Origin: an uncultured Christensenellaceae bacterium
GTDB lineage: Bacteria; Bacillota; Clostridia; Christensenellales; Borkfalkiaceae
Assembly: GCA_910588685.1 (NCBI GenBank)
Contig: CAJUPX010000005.1
Span: 29,697-93,696 of the forward strand
DNA length: 64,000 bases
Direction: 5' to 3'
In this document: positions 50,097 through 59,107 of the stretch, in pieces
Layout: the number at the start of each line of letters is the position of its first letter
Position numbering within the stretch: position 1 is the first letter of the stretch
The notes under the pieces: generated by a model
The model's database searches: none
Seen by the model: the letters and a program-made list of their open reading frames with translations, nothing else
What the model was told of the DNA's origin: nothing
Program-made: the position numbers and the translations under genes

Positions 50097-51043
50097 TTAC
50101 TCTCCTCGTCGATTTCGTCTGACAGGGTAAATTTATAGGTTACATCGCTCTTGACCTGTTCAGCCATACCGTGATTATTCGTAAGCAGGAATTTAGAGAA
50201 ATTACCGTCGTATTGCTTATTCGTACCGAACACAAGCAGGATTTCCCTTTGCCGTTCTAATGCTCGTGCGTATGCGGTATCAAAATGGGGATACTCTTTG
50301 CGCCAATTTTCCAAAGTTCCTACCGAAACTCCGATAGACCACGCAAAGCCCTCAAATGTCGGCAACTTAGGCGGAATAACCTGTACAGGGCGTTTACCTT
50401 TGAGGCTACCATCAGGAAAATAAAACTCCTCATAGATAACCTGAGGCTCAATAGTCGTAAAAAACTTAATCAGCTCGTCGCAATACTCCTCCTTAAACTT
50501 GCAGGGTACATTGTGCCCTTTCTTAAACCTCGTTTCCTCACCGATTTTATTGCCTTTCTTAAACTGCCCAGAATTAGGCTTGTCGAGTATGCTCCAACAG
50601 TTCTTTTTCAAGCGTAATAGGCGTTCTGGCTCGTTTCTTGCTATGCCGAGCACCTGCTCACACTCTCCCACACTCTTAAAAAACTCTCTAAGCGGACGCA
50701 TTTTTAATCTGTCGTTTGCTAAGCACATTCCGCCGATAAGCCAGCCCGTCTTTTTCCCTATGCGTTCTGGTATTTCGCTTTTAGTTATCCGATGGTGGAA
50801 CAGCGACAAATAATCCTCTTTGTCTCTTACAACTTTAACGGGATAGCCCATTTTTTCGATGGTAGGTATTGCTGTTTCATACACCCACCTAATATGCTCT
50901 GGATTTTCGCCGCTTATATGTCGCTCGTGGCTGAACATTACCTCGCTGAAAACTACACCGTCAAGCGGTATTCCTTTTTCGTGGCACAGGACTATACTTG
51001 CCGAGCTATCCTTACCGCCGCTCCAAGAAAGGTATCGTTTCAT
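50093..51043 (-). CDS. fusion of a PAPS-reductase-like domain with terminase small subunit
   Basis: 316 residues. Residues 1-about 154 form the PP-loop domain (YLSWSGGKDSSASIVLCHEK at 4-23), as in phage phosphoadenosine phosphosulfate reductase-like proteins; the second half of that fold is missing after LKKNCWSILD. From about 155 (KPNSGQFKKGNKIGEETRFK) it is a terminase small subunit with the HTH GFAWSIGVSVGTLENWRKEY. It directly precedes terL, as a small subunit should. The continuous frame is either a real fusion or a joint. Confidence 0.8.
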   Translation of the reverse strand: MKRYLSWSGGKDSSASIVLCHEKGIPLDGVVFSEVMFSHERHISGENPEHIRWVYETAIPTIEKMGYPVKVVRDKEDYLSLFHHRITKSEIPERIGKKTGWLIGGMCLANDRLKMRPLREFFKSVGECEQVLGIARNEPERLLRLKKNCWSILDKPNSGQFKKGNKIGEETRFKKGHNVPCKFKEEYCDELIKFFTTIEPQVIYEEFYFPDGSLKGKRPVQVIPPKLPTFEGFAWSIGVSVGTLENWRKEYPHFDTAYARALERQREILLVFGTNKQYDGNFSKFLLTNNHGMAEQVKSDVTYKFTLSDEIDEESN

Positions 51044-51055
51044 ACTCTACCTCGC

Positions 51056-51418
51056 TCAGATAAGCAGTAGTCCTCTGGCTATCTCGAAAATAGCCTTGCG
51101 CTTGCGTTTGTAATACGAGTTATGCGACAGGCACCATTGACTCTGGCTCCTGTCATAGCCCCGATTCTCGGCAATATCGTTGAGAAAATGTTGCCTGACC
51201 GCCTCCTCGATGTCTGCCAGAGCTAAATTGATGGCGGCATTTACGGCTATGTATGCCCCCAGCGTTTCGCCTGATACGGAGCCCTCTTTTATGCAGAGCT
51301 CTTTTCGGGCGTAGTCTGCGCACTGCGCCCTAACAACCTTTACAACGCCACTCGGCAGCTCGTATTTATAAAATTGTCTCGGTCTCCCAACAGGTCGCCC
51401 ACTTGCCACATAACCCAT
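51056..51418 (-). CDS. phage late transcription regulator-like (RinA/ArpU type)
   Basis: 120 residues. An Arg-rich start (SGRPVGRPRQFYKY) and a C-terminal HTH-like RSQSQWCLSHNSYYKRKRKA suggest a sigma-region-4-like activator, which commonly sits just before the terminase genes. No further domain. Confidence 0.5.
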   Translation of the reverse strand: MGYVASGRPVGRPRQFYKYELPSGVVKVVRAQCADYARKELCIKEGSVSGETLGAYIAVNAAINLALADIEEAVRQHFLNDIAENRGYDRSQSQWCLSHNSYYKRKRKAIFEIARGLLLI

Positions 51419-51430
51419 CTGTCCGCCTCC

Positions 51431-51622
51431 TCAGTCTTTATTTTCCCGTGCCTCCGCCAGTACCTGCGCCATATATTCCTTGTACTCCTGCTCGCTCATA
51501 TAGAGCTCACAAACGCCGTTACAACGCTTAAACGGGTCGCTCTTGTCGCACAGGCAGAAATCCCCGACCTTGCTCTTACGGTAGAAAAATGCGCATTTCT
51601 CAGGTCTTATACGCTTAGCCAT
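51431..51622 (-). CDS. small Cys-containing phage protein
   Basis: 63 residues with several Cys (CAFFYRK, DFCLCDKSDPFKRCNGVC) that could form a small metal site, and an acidic tail. Nearby genes have the same flavour. Function unknown. Confidence 0.5.
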   Translation of the reverse strand: MAKRIRPEKCAFFYRKSKVGDFCLCDKSDPFKRCNGVCELYMSEQEYKEYMAQVLAEARENKD

Positions 51623-51623
51623 C

Positions 51624-51920
51624 TTACACCCTCTCTACGAGCCCTGCGGCGCAGAGCGCAAAAATACCGTCCTCAACGAGAGTATTTTTCGGCTGCCACT
51701 TGATATTTGCGTGTATGCGTGTGTCTCCCTTAGGAAACATCGGCTGCGGCTCGCAGATGTTATCCACGACCACCTCACGCCTTACATCGTTGATTAAAAT
51801 AACCTTGCCGCCACGCCTTACCGCAAAATAGTAGTTCGTCTGGCGGCGGTCAACCTTGAAACTCACAAAGCCGATTTTTGTCAGCTCCTCGATGTTTACT
51901 GAATCTTTGAGTTTTAACAT
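51624..51920 (-). CDS. hypothetical phage protein
   Basis: 98 residues from MLKLKDSVNIEELTKIGFVS (GGAGGCT upstream). It contains VDRRQTNYYFAVRRGGKVIL and ends AGLVERV. A beta-rich small protein with no recognised family. Confidence 0.5.
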   Translation of the reverse strand: MLKLKDSVNIEELTKIGFVSFKVDRRQTNYYFAVRRGGKVILINDVRREVVVDNICEPQPMFPKGDTRIHANIKWQPKNTLVEDGIFALCAAGLVERV

Positions 51921-51930
51921 AATAGCCTCC

Positions 51931-52239
51931 TTATAGCGCAATCAGGTCGCAGTCTTTATCAATCACAAAGTTGCGCAAAATATCGCCGCTCCTTTTGACT
52001 GTTCCACGCCTCGAATATGCCTGATAAACAATTTCGATTAACTTACCGTCCTTTTCGATAAAAGGCAGTACGAAATCTATGTACACCACTTTGTTATCAA
52101 GCGCAGGGTAGCTGAAACTCTTTATATCCTTACGCTTAACCTCTATTGTGTCCATATTTTGGTAGTCGGTTATGCGAATAAGCCGCTCGCCGTCCTTGAT
52201 GTTCTCGATGGCTTTTGCCATTTTCTGAATCTGTGTCAT
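51931..52239 (-). CDS. hypothetical phage protein
   Basis: 102 residues: KAIENIKDGERLIRITDYQN, FVLPFIEKDGKLIEIVYQAY. Separated by 10 nt from the next gene. Family unknown. Confidence 0.5.
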   Translation of the reverse strand: MTQIQKMAKAIENIKDGERLIRITDYQNMDTIEVKRKDIKSFSYPALDNKVVYIDFVLPFIEKDGKLIEIVYQAYSRRGTVKRSGDILRNFVIDKDCDLIAL

Positions 52240-52251
52240 AATAAAATCTCC

Positions 52252-52958
52252 TTATAGTAAATCGAATATACTTACTTGCTGTACGGCTGTCAGGTCGTCT
52301 CTGCCCCACTGCTCAGCCATCGCCGCCGCAATCCCCTCAAAGGTCTTACTGCGCATTTTGCTATCTCTGTATGTAGTGCCAGCTTGCTTGCGCCGCCGTC
52401 CGTATTTATCCCTGCAACCGCCATTAACCCAAGAAATAATATTTTCGTGGATTATCTTTGTCGGTCTGAGCGGCGGCAAGTCTTTAAGCCATAAACAGGT
52501 CTTTTTACTGTACGGGTGCCCGTACTCGTAAGGCTGTATAATTTGCGTGTACGGCGGCAAACCGTATATGCGTGATGGTACAGGATTCTCGACGGCAATA
52601 CGCTTACAGTCGGCGTTAAGGCACCGCATAAAGAAATCTTTACCCTGCAAGCCTTTTGCGTATCTGTCCTGATTTAATACGCCGTTCGGAAACAGTCTCA
52701 CGGCTCCTGCGTTCGACAGATATGTGCAGGGAGGGTGGGCTATAAGCAAATCCCACTCAGGGATATAATGCTCGGCTCCGTCCATCGTTACAAATGAATA
52801 CCCCCCCCGTTGAGCAGGCTCAGGCAGTCGCCTTGTATATGCCACTCTGGGTGTCCACCGCTACACTCCTGAATATCGCAGGAATAAGCCTCGTGTCCTC
52901 GCTCCCTGAACGCCATACACACTCTCTGGCTCTCCTCGCAGGCTACGAGCACTCTCAT
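52252..52958 (-). pseudogene. phage DNA (cytosine) methyltransferase-like gene, frameshifted at a G8 tract
   Basis: The 5' half (from the ATG at 52958) reads MRVLVACEESQRVCMAFRER and SCDIQECSGGHPEWHIQGD, a SAM-binding start typical of phage-type Dcm-like proteins. It runs into a plus-strand C8 tract (52801-52808), after which the frame continues in another register as YSFVTMDGAEHYIPEWDLLI, AHPPCTYLSN (PC motif) and IAVENPVPS (ENV-like motif). With one more G (or two fewer) the two halves would join into about 236 residues. The 3' frame (52252-52845) is open on its own. Phase variation, programmed slippage or a sequencing error are all possible. Confidence 0.75.
52801..52808. repeat. C8/G8 homopolymer inside the methyltransferase gene
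   Basis: Eight C on the plus strand; the number decides whether the methyltransferase frame is open. Slipped-strand mispairing of such tracts is a known on/off switch for restriction-modification genes. Confidence 0.7.
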
Positions 52959-52972
52959 AGTCGCCTGCCTCC

Positions 52973-53380
52973 TTAAAACGGTATATCGCCGTCGTCGTCA
53001 AACGGTTGCAGGGCAGGCTTGCCGCCGCTCCTGTAACCTGTATCGTCGTTTCCGCTGTCGGACTGTCTGGGCGTTAAAAACTCCACATCTTGCGCCACAA
53101 TGTCAACAGCTGTGCGTTTAATGCCGTCTCTGTCCTCGTAGTTCCTGAGCTCTATTGAGCCGCTTACGGCTACCTTATTGCCTTTGTGAGCGTATCTCGC
53201 AACCGACTCTCCGAGCCCACGCCACGCTACGCAATTAAAAAAATCCGTTTTGCGCTCGCCATCGGAGCCTGCATAGTTCCTTGTAACCGCTATTGAAAAG
53301 CGGCAGATTTGCACACCGCTTGCGGTCTCCGTCAGTTCAGGGTCTCTCGTGAGATTGCCTATTAAAAATACCTTATTCAC
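52973..53380 (-). CDS. ssb: single-stranded DNA-binding protein
   Basis: 135 residues. OB fold start MNKVFLIGNLTRDPELTETA, FSIAVTRNY, FFNCVAWRGLGESVARYAHK, and the acidic C-terminal tip DDDGDIPF that recruits replication proteins. Coupled to the next gene by a 4-nt overlap. Indicates that the phage takes part in its own replication or recombination. Confidence 0.95.
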   Translation of the reverse strand: MNKVFLIGNLTRDPELTETASGVQICRFSIAVTRNYAGSDGERKTDFFNCVAWRGLGESVARYAHKGNKVAVSGSIELRNYEDRDGIKRTAVDIVAQDVEFLTPRQSDSGNDDTGYRSGGKPALQPFDDDGDIPF

Positions 53381-53796
53381 TCCGCCGCCTCCACGCTGTA
53401 TTTTTTATAAAGTTCTACGAGCCAAGCTCCGCCGTAATGTTTGCTTACCTCGTCTAAAATAGCTTTTGCGGTTTCTTTTTGCGCTCTGTCGTGAATCTCA
53501 ATCCTATCGAAAATAGTAAGCCTATTTTTTGTGCCCTGCGCTATTTCTAACTCGTTTTCAAGCTGTCTTATTCTTTCCGCAGTTTGAGCGTCAAACGCCG
53601 CCTGATAACTTATAACCTCGCCCTTACGGTAATTAGCCTTTTGGAGCTCGGTTACTATCTTACAAACGACGCAGGGCATACTGAGCTTACCGCCGCAAAA
53701 CTCACAATATTTGCTATTCGGGCATTTTGCACCGTATCGTAACACCTTATCTACGACGCTTACCAGCTCCTCAAATTCTTTCTGTTCGTCAGCCAT
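53377..53796 (-). CDS. phage protein with zinc-like motif and coiled coil
   Basis: 139 residues from MADEQKEFEELVSVVDKVLR. Has CPNSKYCEFCGGKLSMPCVVC, a possible zinc site, and a coiled-coil middle (AERIRQLENELEIAQGTK). Family unknown. Confidence 0.5.
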   Translation of the reverse strand: MADEQKEFEELVSVVDKVLRYGAKCPNSKYCEFCGGKLSMPCVVCKIVTELQKANYRKGEVISYQAAFDAQTAERIRQLENELEIAQGTKNRLTIFDRIEIHDRAQKETAKAILDEVSKHYGGAWLVELYKKYSVEAAE

Positions 53797-53806
53797 TGTC
53801 GCCCCC

Positions 53807-54238
53807 TTACGCCAGCAAGTCGATGTTTTCATAGGTATTCCCTACGATTACGCCGTACTCAAACGCTGCGCCGTGTGCAATCGTTTCGTCTGACAGAATT
53901 ACGACAAACTCTGCGCTTTCTTTCCTATATGCAACGGCTCCTAAAAGCTCTCCGAGCTTGATTATGTCGCCGCTGTATATTTCTCTGCCCTTAGCGTCTT
54001 TGCGTCCTATGTGCACGCCCACGCTCTTAGAGTCAACCGTAGCCAGCTTTATAGGCTTAGCCATATTCCAATCCGCAAAGCCGTCAAACACGATGTAGTG
54101 CTCGTATTTGGGCTCCTTATCGGCGGCGGTCTCGTCGCTGAATTGCACAGGGCAAATCTCTTTAATCTGGTGCTTAAAATATCCGCCGTAATACCAACGC
54201 TTTGTATCACGGTCATAGCCTCTGCTTTTAATTTCCAT
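53807..54238 (-). CDS. YopX-family phage protein
   Basis: About 143 residues from MEIKSRGYDRDTKRWYYGGY. The motif GRKDAKGREIYSGDIIKLGE is characteristic of YopX-domain proteins in Firmicutes phages. Their function is not known. Overlaps the upstream gene (MEIKS within its end). Confidence 0.75.
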   Translation of the reverse strand: MEIKSRGYDRDTKRWYYGGYFKHQIKEICPVQFSDETAADKEPKYEHYIVFDGFADWNMAKPIKLATVDSKSVGVHIGRKDAKGREIYSGDIIKLGELLGAVAYRKESAEFVVILSDETIAHGAAFEYGVIVGNTYENIDLLA

Positions 54239-54779
54239 CGCCCTGTTTATCCTTTTCAATTTTGTTTAAGCGTTTAATCTCTGCCAAAGCGTCTGCATAG
54301 TTATCGGTCAACCGCACTTGCAGTTCCTCGTCAGAGCTGTAATAAGACCTCTTAAATTCCATCGTTTTAATATCCGACCCTTTAACCGTGATTTTGTTGT
54401 CGGAACAAAAACGAGAATCCGAATTTGTACACTCAAAATCAAATTGAACGCAGTCAGCCCCTCTTTCTCCCGTAACTCTTACCATCGCAAGCCGATATTT
54501 GCGAATATACCATTGCTTTATCTTGCCGACAACTTGCCTGTTTTGCCACTTTCCACGACAGTTAGGGCACTCATATTCCTTGCCATCAAGCCCCGTTAAT
54601 GTGCCTTTTCTGCCACAGGCAGGACAATCTGCCCGTAATTGCTTTTCGGTGTATGATATTGAATAATACTCTCCATCAAATGTGGGTACAAACTTAGGCT
54701 GTTGCACATCGTCCGTTTTGATAAGTACGCTGGCGATAGCCTGACTTGCCCCCGAATTTATGATTTTTTCTATTTTCAT
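54228..54779 (-). CDS. phage zinc-ribbon protein
   Basis: 183 residues. The ribbon CPACGRKGTLTGLDGKEYEC-PNC is clear, and a charged C-terminal helix follows (DNYADALAEIKRLNKIEK). Could bind nucleic acid. Function unknown. Confidence 0.6.
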   Translation of the reverse strand: MKIEKIINSGASQAIASVLIKTDDVQQPKFVPTFDGEYYSISYTEKQLRADCPACGRKGTLTGLDGKEYECPNCRGKWQNRQVVGKIKQWYIRKYRLAMVRVTGERGADCVQFDFECTNSDSRFCSDNKITVKGSDIKTMEFKRSYYSSDEELQVRLTDNYADALAEIKRLNKIEKDKQGDGN

Positions 54780-55052
54780 TTATTTGTCCTCCTGATATTT
54801 TTTGCAGGCTTGATTTTTGAGCCTGATGTCCGTTGCCTCGCTGTGCGTCATATACCACAGCTCACACTTATATACAGATTTATTGCCGCACAGAAAGTGC
54901 TTGCAATGCTTGCAGGTCTTACAGGTCTTACCGTCTATCACACCGTACATCTCCTGCATAGTGCTGTATTTTCTGCGCCCTACCCGTTTAGGCTTTATCT
55001 GTTCCTCAGTAACGATGTTGCCGAAAATGTCTAACTGACCTACGCCCATCAC
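54780..55052 (-). CDS. Cys-rich small phage protein
   Basis: 90 residues; CKTCKHCKHFLCG and further Cys (YKCELWYM, QACKKYQ) resemble a zinc or iron-sulfur knuckle. It is the first of three neighbouring Cys-rich proteins. No known family. Confidence 0.55.
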   Translation of the reverse strand: MMGVGQLDIFGNIVTEEQIKPKRVGRRKYSTMQEMYGVIDGKTCKTCKHCKHFLCGNKSVYKCELWYMTHSEATDIRLKNQACKKYQEDK

Positions 55053-55255
55053 GGCTCCTCCTTGCCTTTACAGCTTTTTACCTCCAAGCACTTGCAACCG
55101 CACTTTTCGCAGTAGTGGTAGGCGTGAGACATACCGATGGCGTGATAGTTCAGCGGTTGGTAACTATGCGACCAGCATATACGCTTGCAGTGCTTACAGC
55201 CTTGACAGTCCTTTACTTTCACTCTGGCACCTCGCAACTCTGGCAAGCGACGCAA
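55049..55255 (-). CDS. Cys-rich small phage protein
   Basis: 68 residues with CQGCKHCKRICW and YHYCEKCGCKCLEVKSC, at least nine Cys. Overlaps both neighbours by a few bases. Function unknown. Confidence 0.5.
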   Translation of the reverse strand: MRRLPELRGARVKVKDCQGCKHCKRICWSHSYQPLNYHAIGMSHAYHYCEKCGCKCLEVKSCKGKEEP

Positions 55256-55419
55256 CGCTCAAATTTGCCGTCTTTTTTGTTTAACGCAACATTACCGAAC
55301 AACTTGCAGTAATGTCTTTCGTCGTAGCTCTGATAAGATGTTTCGTGATACGAATACCCCTTATAAGGGCATTTCTCACAATCATTATCTGGCACATTTA
55401 TTACTACTTTGATTTTCAT
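55219..55419 (-). CDS. Cys-rich small phage protein
   Basis: 66 residues with NDCEKCPYKGYSYHETSY, YCKLFGN and FERCVACQSCEVPE. Overlaps the neighbour by 37 nt, so expression of both from this reading would need care. Function unknown. Confidence 0.5.
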   Translation of the reverse strand: MKIKVVINVPDNDCEKCPYKGYSYHETSYQSYDERHYCKLFGNVALNKKDGKFERCVACQSCEVPE

Positions 55420-55610
55420 AGCATTTTCTCCGCTCTATCTTTCGCCGCCCACAGGCAGAGCCTTATTTTACGGGCTATCTTGCAGGTGCCTTTGTATTTA
55501 ACGCCGCAAAAGCTCTCACAAGAGCAAATACAGCACGGGTTGGAGCAAACATATTCAACAGCCTGTTTTGCCGTTTTATCGGCGTTTATTTTCCGCATTT
55601 GCTTATTCAT
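55416..55610 (-). CDS. Cys-rich small phage protein
   Basis: 64 residues from MNKQMRKINADKTAKQAVEY, with CSNPCCICSCESFCGVKYKG. Fourth of the Cys-rich series. Function unknown. Confidence 0.5.
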   Translation of the reverse strand: MNKQMRKINADKTAKQAVEYVCSNPCCICSCESFCGVKYKGTCKIARKIRLCLWAAKDRAEKML

Positions 55611-55621
55611 ATCCGCCTCCG

Positions 55622-56236
55622 TTAAATCCAACTTACCGATGTTTTGCCGTGATAGCCTTTCTCCCAGACAAACCAAGCAAAGGCAACGGCAGAGCCGCCG
55701 CTCGCTCTCATACCGTCAAAATCGGCGTTCTTAGCGCAAAGCACTCTCTCCGAAAATGCGTATATGTGCTTAGGCGGATAATTCTTGAAAAGTTTATTGT
55801 ATCTCGCCTTACCCTCTAAAAAAGTGAGCTTTAAGAACATATAACACTTGCTACCGACGCTCAGCAGGTCTAAGGCTTTAAGCACAAACTCTGTCGCAAT
55901 TTTATAGGGCGGATTTGTGATTATATCTCCCTTGCCGTCCTCAAAAGGCGTTGATGTTGCGGTCAGGAAATCGCCAAGCTCGCACATATAGCCTCTATCC
56001 ACAATATCGCTTGCATAAACCGTGTGTCCGAGAAATTTCAGCCGTTCTGCCAGATGTCCGCCGCCGACAGCAGGCTCCCACACGCACAGAGACGGCGTTT
56101 CCACCGTCAAGAGCTTATCTATTGCCACAGGGTCTGTCGCATAGTAGTCGTCCTGCTCTCGTTCCTTGTCGGTATGGTTGCTGGCTCCGAGCGTAATAAA
56201 TATTGAGCCACTGTCCTTTTTCCAAGTCTTTGCCAT
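55622..56236 (-). CDS. phage N6-adenine/other DNA methyltransferase
   Basis: 204 residues. SAM-binding WEPAVGGGHLAERLKFLGHT and the catalytic NPPY in DIITNPPYKIATEFVLKALD identify an amino-methyltransferase (N6-adenine type likely). It could protect phage DNA from restriction. The other phage methyltransferase is broken by a G tract. Confidence 0.85.
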   Translation of the reverse strand: MAKTWKKDSGSIFITLGASNHTDKEREQDDYYATDPVAIDKLLTVETPSLCVWEPAVGGGHLAERLKFLGHTVYASDIVDRGYMCELGDFLTATSTPFEDGKGDIITNPPYKIATEFVLKALDLLSVGSKCYMFLKLTFLEGKARYNKLFKNYPPKHIYAFSERVLCAKNADFDGMRASGGSAVAFAWFVWEKGYHGKTSVSWI

Positions 56237-56297
56237 AAATCACCTGTTTAGATATTTGCGAGTAGAGAGTAGCACTCCCTACTCGCAAACCTTGTCT

Positions 56298-56577
56298 TTA
56301 TCCGAGAATAACGACATTTCCTGCCGCAATCTCGCTCGTAAAAGCCTTTTCAAAGAAAGCTCTTATGTTTGCCTTTGCTTTGATTTTCCAAGCTCCGCCG
56401 TCAGCCTCGTAAAGAGTGAAAGTCGTCCTATCGCTCAATCTGAACAAAAACTCCGATTCGGGCTGTTCTACCTCAATAAAGGTACGGAACGGCGCAAGTT
56501 TATAGATGGGCGAAACTTTGACATTTTGAGCAAGCTGCGCCCCCTGCTTTGTAACGACCTGTTGCCTGATTAATTGT
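56298..56577 (-). pseudogene. truncated phage gene at the right end of the DGR1 block
   Basis: About 90 residues, RQQVVTKQGAQLAQNVKVSP, TFIEVEQPESEFLFRLSDRT, ending AGNVVILG. Its N-terminus is cut at the joint near 56577, where the host protein begins. This is one of several abrupt joins in the right part of the window. Confidence 0.6.
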
Positions 56578-59055
56578 TTACATCCAGTTGGGTTTAAGAA
56601 TAACGTTTTCCGTACCGGTATAGTCGTAATAACGCGTAGCGCCGGACTTGGAATAGCCGAAGTTTATGCCGTTTTCCTCTTTATTTTTTTCTTCGTTGTC
56701 GTTAAACCTTATAAGACTTGCGTTTATACCCGTCTGCTCGGCTACGAGAGTACCGTAATTATACAGATAAAATTTCAAATTGCGCATAAGCGGATCGATA
56801 GCGCCTATTCCGCGCAAGTGTCTGTTTGTCTGCGTCATTACGTTATACGTGCCGTAATACATAAAGATATTCGAGTTGAAATTCGCTACTCCGTTAATGC
56901 TGTAACCCGCGTTTTTTATTGTTTCGGCGGGCAGAATAGAGTTCATAGCAACGGTAAACAGGTTTGCCCAGCACTTTATCAGCCCCCGCCTCTGCGCATC
57001 CGAGTTATACCCCAGAGCAGTCAGCTCGGAATCCGTATAAGCGCCGAGATAGACGTTTGCAAACTCGTACACGTTTATTCCGTCCTGGCTGCCTTCGTTT
57101 CCGAACGAGCCGGAATATATTTTAACCGTGGCGTTTGCCTGCCCCATCTGACCGCGGACGAACAGACCGCCGTTGCGCCCGTCGAACGTTCCGCCGTAGA
57201 TATTGACGTTTGCAGAACCCGTAACCTGCACGCCGTAATGGCTTGCCGGACCGGACGCCGTTATCTGCGGCGAACCGCTGCCGTGGTTAAGATTTCCGCG
57301 GAACTCCCCGTCCCTGATGTTAATAACCGAATCGCGCGTTTCGTTTTGCGACGCAGCAGCGTCGCTTGTAGCAGTTACCGCATTGCCGTATTCGGCTGTG
57401 AAAGTGCCGTAATTTACGGTTATGTCGCCCGCGCGCGAAACTATCGCCGCGCCGCCGCTCAGATTAGGATAAAAACTCCACCCGCCGTAAATTCCGGGTT
57501 TTTCCTTATGATGTTCGGCAACGTAAACAAGCTCGCCGTAATGCGCCCTGCCGCGCGTTTCGATTTTTATTTTGCCGTCGCGGTCTTCCGAAACGTCGTT
57601 TTCGTCGCCGAGCACAATCGAACCGCCCTGAACCTTAACGCCGCCTCCCACCGAGGATACTATGTTGCAGCGGTTAATCCTTATATCCCCGCCGAAACAG
57701 GCAACGGCAAAGCTTTTAATTACGAAATTATCAAAATAAACGGTATCTCCGCTCGCCGCGGTGTCGTACAGGTTATAGTCGTTGTAGAGTCCGCGGAAAT
57801 TGAGGTTTAACTGACCGTAGCAGTTGAACTCTCCGCCCTCCACTCTTATTGCGTTGTTATTTTCGTACACGCCCGTAAAGGTATATTCACCGGTCAGAGG
57901 ATTTCGCTCCCTCTGCCAGGGTACGTATACCGAATACTGGTGCTCGGCGGCAGCAGCAGCCAACGCGCTGTTTGCCACGTTGCACGAAGCTTCTTTACCG
58001 CTGAAATCGAACTGCGCATCGCCGGAAACTCCATTGCTGCGCCTGTTGAGTTCGCAGTTTACGTTGTAGCTCGCGCCGCTGTTTTCAAACGTTAAATTAC
58101 CGGCATTTACGCCTATCGCCGTTGCGTTGTACGAATTGATTTCCGCGCCGCCCGTAAAAGTAAGACTGCCGCCGTTTACCGCAACGCCCATACCCTGGGA
58201 ATTGATTACCGCGTTGCCGACCGTTACCTTTCCGCCGGGTTTTATGCCGTTCGCGTCGTCGCGCACAGAGTTGAGATATACTCCAACGGACGTGGCTCTT
58301 CCTCTGTACGCGCTTACCGTTCCGTCGGGATTTGTTATCGTAATATTGCCCATACCCTCAGGGTCTTCGCCGACGTAGGTTTTGAATTCGAGATCCCTCG
58401 AGCCTGCAACATAACCGCTTTTTGCAATGTTTACGGTTGTGGAGTCGAGCTTTAAATTAACTGCGTCGCCCACCCCGCCTTCGGTTGAGGGCGCCGTTCC
58501 CATATTGACGGCGTAAACGCCGAAGCTGTTGGAACCGCTCGTTATGGTTATATCGCCGCGGACTATATCTATATTTCCGCGCGTTGCGTATATACCGTAC
58601 GAATCGGAGCCGTGTATAATAAAATCGGTATCCAAACAGTCCAAATCGGTCTGGATTACTTCTTCGGAATTTGTACCCCTCGCAAGTATGCCGTAGGTGG
58701 TTTTTCCGTCGGTGCCGGAAATAAGCTCTTTTTCAACCGTAAAAATACTGTCCGTTACTCTGACCTTGCCGCCGCGCATAAATATTGCCGCATCCATCGC
58801 CGACTTGTCTATCGATTCGTCGTCGAGCGGTCTGGGGTCGTCCGTATGCGACAGCGTCGCTTTTTTGTGGAAATTTGCACCCGCAACCGAAAGCGTACCG
58901 CCGCGCATTGCTATTATGCTGCCGTTATAGGAAGTAGCCGAGCCGAGCTTTTTTATGTCCACCACAGGAGGCGTATCCGAACACTGGGAGCTGTTTGTAT
59001 GCAGTACAGGGTTCGTCGCCTCAATTCCTCTGTACGGCGCATAGCCGTCAGACAA
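56578..59055 (-). pseudogene. truncated surface protein with parallel beta-helix repeats
   Basis: 825 residues without a signal peptide or native start (the frame opens with TTG, SDGYAPYRGIEAT). It is Gly/Ser/Asn-rich with many short beta strands (GGTLSVAGANFHKK, GAEINSYNATAIGVNAGNLT, SVGGGVKVQGGSIVLGDEND), as in right-handed beta-helix adhesins. It ends abruptly with a Listeria-Bacteroides-type repeat (RYYDYTGTENVILKPNW). Both ends coincide with joins to phage DNA, so it is probably an internal piece of a larger host gene. Confidence 0.6.
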
Positions 59056-59064
59056 AAAAGAAAA

Positions 59065-59101
59065 AGCCCGCAGGACGGCGTGTTTGACCGTCTGCGGGCT
59101 T
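59065..59101. terminator. bidirectional terminator at the left end of the second phage fragment
   Basis: Stem AGCCCGCAG...ACGG with CCGT...CTGCGGGCT and A/T runs on both sides. It is just downstream of the gene at 59108 (minus strand) and next to the join at about 59045-59055. Confidence 0.85.
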
Positions 59102-59107
59102 TTATTG

